Source: JBBQTU01 sp038213005 (lineage in GTDB: Bacteria > Planctomycetota > Phycisphaerae > Tepidisphaerales > Tepidisphaeraceae). From it: 9,614 nucleotides of DNA. The stretch lies in contig JBBQTU010000167.1 of the NCBI GenBank assembly GCA_038213005.1, positions 1-9,614 of the forward strand. The letters run 5' to 3'. This document shows positions 7,089 through 9,614 of this stretch, piece after piece. Within the stretch, counting starts at the first letter, position 1; each line of letters opens with the position of its first letter. Made by a program: the position numbers and the translations under genes. The notes below the pieces were generated by a model. The model was not told the DNA's origin, searched no databases, and was given only the letters and a program-made list of their open reading frames with translations.

Positions 7089-7142
7089 CTTATACAGCGA
7101 ACTGATCGGCAACGCAAGAAAATATTAGTTTCTTTTTTTCAG
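7089..7142 (-). promoter_or_regulatory. Candidate promoter with A-rich UP element for the PEP-CTERM gene
   Basis: On the minus strand TTGCGT (7117-7112), a 17-bp spacer and TATAAG (7094-7089) form a sigma70-like promoter. Directly upstream (7142-7118) lies an A/T-rich stretch containing GAAAAAAAGAAAC and AATATTTTC, in the position of an UP element. Initiation near 7082 would give a leader of about 70 nt before ATG 7011. This predicts strong, separate expression of the secreted protein. Confidence 0.5.
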
Positions 7143-7163
7143 GCCGCAAAAAGCGACGTCGGA

Positions 7164-9419
7164 TCAGGTCTTCACAGTGGGCACCTTGGCACCTTTGCCG
7201 GTCTTGGCGCCGCCATAGCGTTTGCCGTAGCCGTAGCCATAGCCGTACCCATATCCATAGCCGTAACCATACCCGTAGCCGCCGGAATTACGCGGCTGAG
7301 GGGCGGCATTGACGACGATGCCCAACACGCGGGCACCGACGCTGGCGAGGGCCTCCTTGGCGTGATTGGCCGCCCGCTGGCGGCATTTCTCGGCCCGGAG
7401 CACCAGGATCACGACGTCGCAGCCGGCGGCGACGATGCGGGCATCGGTCACGGCCAGGACCGGCGGGGTGTCGATCAGGATGTGGTCGTAGCGCTGGCTC
7501 AGTGACGCGATCAACTGGAGGAAGGCATCGCTGTTGAGCAGCTCGGCGGGATTCGGGGGAATCGGGCCGCTGGCCAGCAGGTCGAGGTTTTCGACCGGGC
7601 CCTTCTGGATGGCCTGCTCGAGGGTGTTCTGGCCGGTCACGACCGACGACAGGCCCACCTCGGAGGGGATGCCGAAGATGCGCTCGATGCGGGGCTTGCG
7701 AAGATCGGCGTCCAGCAGGATGGTGCGCTTGCCTGACTGGGCGAGCGACTCGGCGAGGCTGGCGACGATGGTGCTCTTGCCGTCACCCGGTGTTGGGGAG
7801 GTGACCAGGATGGTCTTGGCGTGCCCGGCGGGCATGCCAAAGAGCACGGCGGTGCGGCAGCCGCGGATGGCCTCGGCCATCGACGAGCCGGGATCACGCT
7901 CCACCGCGCGGGCGAGTTCCTGCCCGGCGACGGCGGGGACGTCGGGGATCACGCCCAGGACGGGCAGGCCGGTGACGGTCGCCATTTGGTCGGCCGACCG
8001 CATGCGGTCATCGATGAATTCCATCATGACGGCGAGCGTCAGGCCCAGGATGACGCCGAAGGCGAGGCTCATCTTGAGGATCTTGCCGCTGTCGGGGCTG
8101 AAGGGGGCGGCCGGCTCAACGGCGGCCTCGACCAGCATCACGTTCATGGCCCGGACGTCCTGGCTCATACCCAGTTCGCGGATGCGGGCGTTGAGGAAAT
8201 CCAGGCGTGAGCGGGTCTGCTCCATCTCGGCCGAGAGGCGCTCAAACTGGGCCACCTGGGTGTTGAGCTTCTTGGCGTCCTCGCCGTTGGACTGGATATA
8301 GGTTGCCAACTCGATGACCTGGCGCTCGGCGGCCTTCTGGTTCTCCTCGGCCATGGCGAGCTGGGTCTCGACAAACTTGGCGTCGTACTTGAGCAGTTCC
8401 TGCTCCAGGGCGGCGATGCGTTCGGTGACAGAGACATAGCGGGGATGGCCGGGAGAGAGCTTGTTCTCCATCTCGTGGCGTGCCCCGTAGAGCTGGGAAA
8501 GCTCAGCGCGGAGGCGCATTTCCTCGGGGTCGCTGGCGATCGCCAGGCCGCGGGCACGCTGCGTGTCCATGTACTGGCGGAGACGCTTGGGGTCGCTCTT
8601 GAGGTTCTTGATGGACTCCAGGCTGGCCTTGGCTTCAATGGCCTCGATCTGGGCCTTGGTCATGGCGTCGGTAAACGCGTTCATCTGCTTGAGGGTGGTG
8701 CTGGACCCCAGGACGGTATTGCCGTCTTTGTCCTTGGTCGCCAGGGCCAGGCTGCCGGAATCCACCTTGAAGCGAGTCATCTGGGCCAGTCGCTCGGAAA
8801 GCTCATCCTCCATCTTCTGCTTTTCCTTCTGGAGGATCTGCAGCACCTCGGCCGATGAGGATTTCTTGTATTCGTCGCTGAATGCGATGTAGGCGTCGGC
8901 AACGGCGTTGGCGATGGGGGCGGCGTCGCTCCAGTTGGGGGTGTCGAAGCTGATGTTCATCAGGTCATCGGCGCCGAACTTCACATCCAGGCCGGCGCGA
9001 AGCGAGGCGGCGACATTGCCGGCCCCCTGGAAACTCTTCATGGCCTTGATGTCGGGCCGCTCGGCGACCTTGGTCAGGACCAGAGGGGAAAGGAGGATTT
9101 CGGCCTGGGTGGCGCGGTAGTTGCCGCCGCGGGAGAGGGGATTGACGTCGGCGGACTCGCCGATGATGCGGTTTTCGCCGGCCTTGGCGACAAACAGGCG
9201 GTTGGTGGCGCGATACAGGGGCGTGGCCTGGCGCAAGTAGATCACGCCGCCGGCCAGGGCCAGGGCAATGGTGATGGCGATCACCCAGAGGCGGCGCCAG
9301 AGGATGGCCGGCAGATTGGAGATCTGGATCGGCGGCTTCTGGTCCTCCGGGGGCACCGCGTCGTCGCGATTGCGCTGAACGTAGGGAATGTCCTGATTTT
9401 TCGTCATCGGGTCTGCCAT
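7164..9419 (-). CDS. Wzc-type polysaccharide chain-length regulator fused to BY-kinase (tyrosine autokinase)
   Basis: The 751-residue inner-membrane protein is expected to control EPS polymerisation and export through cycles of autophosphorylation. The N-terminal Wzz domain has TM1 at about 42-62. A long periplasmic coiled-coil region of the GumC type runs from about 190 to 420, and TM2 is at about 447-468. The cytoplasmic kinase domain carries Walker A (SPTPGDGKST, 541-550), Walker A' (ILLDADLRKP, 567-576), Walker B (ILIDTPP, 647-653) and PNPAELL (622-628), all intact. The tail has nine Tyr-Gly units (715-732), plus Tyr735, followed by a Lys-rich end; this is the expected autophosphorylation cluster. 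The start at ATG 9419 is supported by AGGTGG just upstream. The phosphatase at 5044-5784 is the likely antagonist. A promoter and a dyad lie upstream. Confidence 0.96.
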   Translation of the reverse strand: MADPMTKNQDIPYVQRNRDDAVPPEDQKPPIQISNLPAILWRRLWVIAITIALALAGGVIYLRQATPLYRATNRLFVAKAGENRIIGESADVNPLSRGGNYRATQAEILLSPLVLTKVAERPDIKAMKSFQGAGNVAASLRAGLDVKFGADDLMNISFDTPNWSDAAPIANAVADAYIAFSDEYKKSSSAEVLQILQKEKQKMEDELSERLAQMTRFKVDSGSLALATKDKDGNTVLGSSTTLKQMNAFTDAMTKAQIEAIEAKASLESIKNLKSDPKRLRQYMDTQRARGLAIASDPEEMRLRAELSQLYGARHEMENKLSPGHPRYVSVTERIAALEQELLKYDAKFVETQLAMAEENQKAAERQVIELATYIQSNGEDAKKLNTQVAQFERLSAEMEQTRSRLDFLNARIRELGMSQDVRAMNVMLVEAAVEPAAPFSPDSGKILKMSLAFGVILGLTLAVMMEFIDDRMRSADQMATVTGLPVLGVIPDVPAVAGQELARAVERDPGSSMAEAIRGCRTAVLFGMPAGHAKTILVTSPTPGDGKSTIVASLAESLAQSGKRTILLDADLRKPRIERIFGIPSEVGLSSVVTGQNTLEQAIQKGPVENLDLLASGPIPPNPAELLNSDAFLQLIASLSQRYDHILIDTPPVLAVTDARIVAAGCDVVILVLRAEKCRQRAANHAKEALASVGARVLGIVVNAAPQPRNSGGYGYGYGYGYGYGYGYGYGKRYGGAKTGKGAKVPTVKT
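7224..7277 (-). repeat. Nine-unit Tyr-Gly repeat in the kinase tail
   Basis: Residues 715-732 of the kinase alternate Tyr and Gly nine times. The nine hexamers use at least six spellings (TACGGC four times, and TACGGG, TATGGT, TATGGA, TATGGG and TATGGC once each). The repeat is therefore conserved as protein rather than as identical DNA. Confidence 0.9.
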
Positions 9420-9455
9420 GAGCCACCTGTCCTGTTCGTCGACGTTAAGAGCATA

Positions 9456-9483
9456 GTTATAAGCCTGCTTCGTGAGATCGCAA
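9456..9483 (-). promoter_or_regulatory. Candidate promoter of the BY-kinase gene
   Basis: On the minus strand TTGCGA (9483-9478), a 16-bp spacer and TATAAC (9461-9456) resemble a sigma70 promoter. Initiation near 9449 would leave a 5' leader of about 30 nt containing the AGGTGG ribosome binding site. The match is by eye only. Confidence 0.4.
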
Positions 9484-9492
9484 GATCAACTA

Positions 9493-9514
9493 ACGCAAGT
9501 TCGCGAAACTGCGT
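9493..9514. promoter_or_regulatory. 22-bp dyad, candidate operator upstream of the kinase promoter
   Basis: The arms ACGCA (9493-9497) and TGCGT (9510-9514) flank the perfect palindrome TTCGCGAA (9500-9507), with 2-bp unpaired steps on each side, so 18 of 22 positions are symmetric. It lies about 10 bp upstream of the putative -35 box, a typical place for an activator or dimeric regulator. No run of T follows, so a terminator is less likely. Confidence 0.35.
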
Positions 9515-9614
9515 GAGGGCCGTCACCTTCGTCCGCGCAGCAGGACGGTCACTCGAGACGCGCGACGGCTCCGGCGTGGAACCACGAAAGACATGGCACA
9601 GAAGACTTCTGACC

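Noticed and set aside
7143..7163. Possible terminator after the kinase gene (GTCGC-TTTTT-GCGGC).
   Set aside because: The stem is only five pairs including a wobble, and the following tract on the minus strand is A-rich, not T-rich.
9593..9614. Plus-strand ATG (MAQKTSD...) running off the right edge, possibly a divergent gene.
   Set aside because: Only seven codons are visible and the ribosome binding site is weak; it cannot be told from chance.
9406..9614. Minus-strand open frame entering from the right edge and ending just inside the kinase start.
   Set aside because: Its translation is Arg/Thr/Ser-rich with no resemblance to a polysaccharide export protein or any known family, and it overlaps the promoter, the dyad and the ribosome binding site of the kinase.
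1..9614. CRISPR array, tRNA, rRNA or insertion sequence.
   Set aside because: No regular spaced repeats, cloverleaf, rRNA-like sequence, transposase motifs or flanking inverted repeats were seen.

Overview
The window looks like a GC-rich bacterial chromosome, most likely from the Planctomycetota (Phycisphaerae or a relative). This is inferred from gene content: an exosortase, a protein with a C-terminal PEP-CTERM sorting signal, and bacterial exopolysaccharide (EPS) machinery. The species cannot be named from the sequence alone. All supported genes lie on the minus strand, so the transcription order runs from high to low coordinates.

Layout in transcription order. 9420-9614 holds no supported gene but has a candidate promoter and a 22-bp dyad. 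7164-9419 encodes a Wzc-type fused chain-length regulator and tyrosine autokinase with a Tyr-Gly repeat tail. 7012-7163 holds a promoter with an A-rich upstream element. 6142-7011 encodes a secreted PEP-CTERM protein. 5890-6078 encodes a small secreted Pro-rich protein. 5785-5889 holds a strong hairpin followed by a T-rich run, preceded by a possible 13-codon leader ORF and an alternative pairing segment, which together resemble an attenuator. 5044-5784 encodes a PHP-fold CpsB/YwqE-type tyrosine phosphatase. 2369-5047 encodes an O-antigen ligase/polymerase-like membrane protein fused to a TPR domain, overlapping the phosphatase gene by an ATGA junction. 2246-2368 is an AT-rich spacer. 1658-2245 encodes an unrecognised membrane protein with about five helices. 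1467-1657 carries a candidate promoter. The region from 1466 past the left edge encodes an exosortase with a C-terminal EpsI-like domain.

How the parts fit (inference from families). The autokinase and the phosphatase would form the phosphorylation cycle that controls export or polymerisation of a surface polysaccharide. The ligase-like protein would polymerise that glycan or attach it to an acceptor. The exosortase would process PEP-CTERM proteins at the membrane, and the protein at 6142-7011 is an obvious local substrate. The window therefore shows part of an EPS/protein-sorting locus. No glycosyltransferase, Wza-type export protein or flippase is present, so the locus is probably incomplete here.

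The most unusual items are the putative attenuator in front of the phosphatase gene, the nine-unit Tyr-Gly tail of the kinase written in scrambled synonymous codons, and the exosortase fused to an EpsI-like domain.
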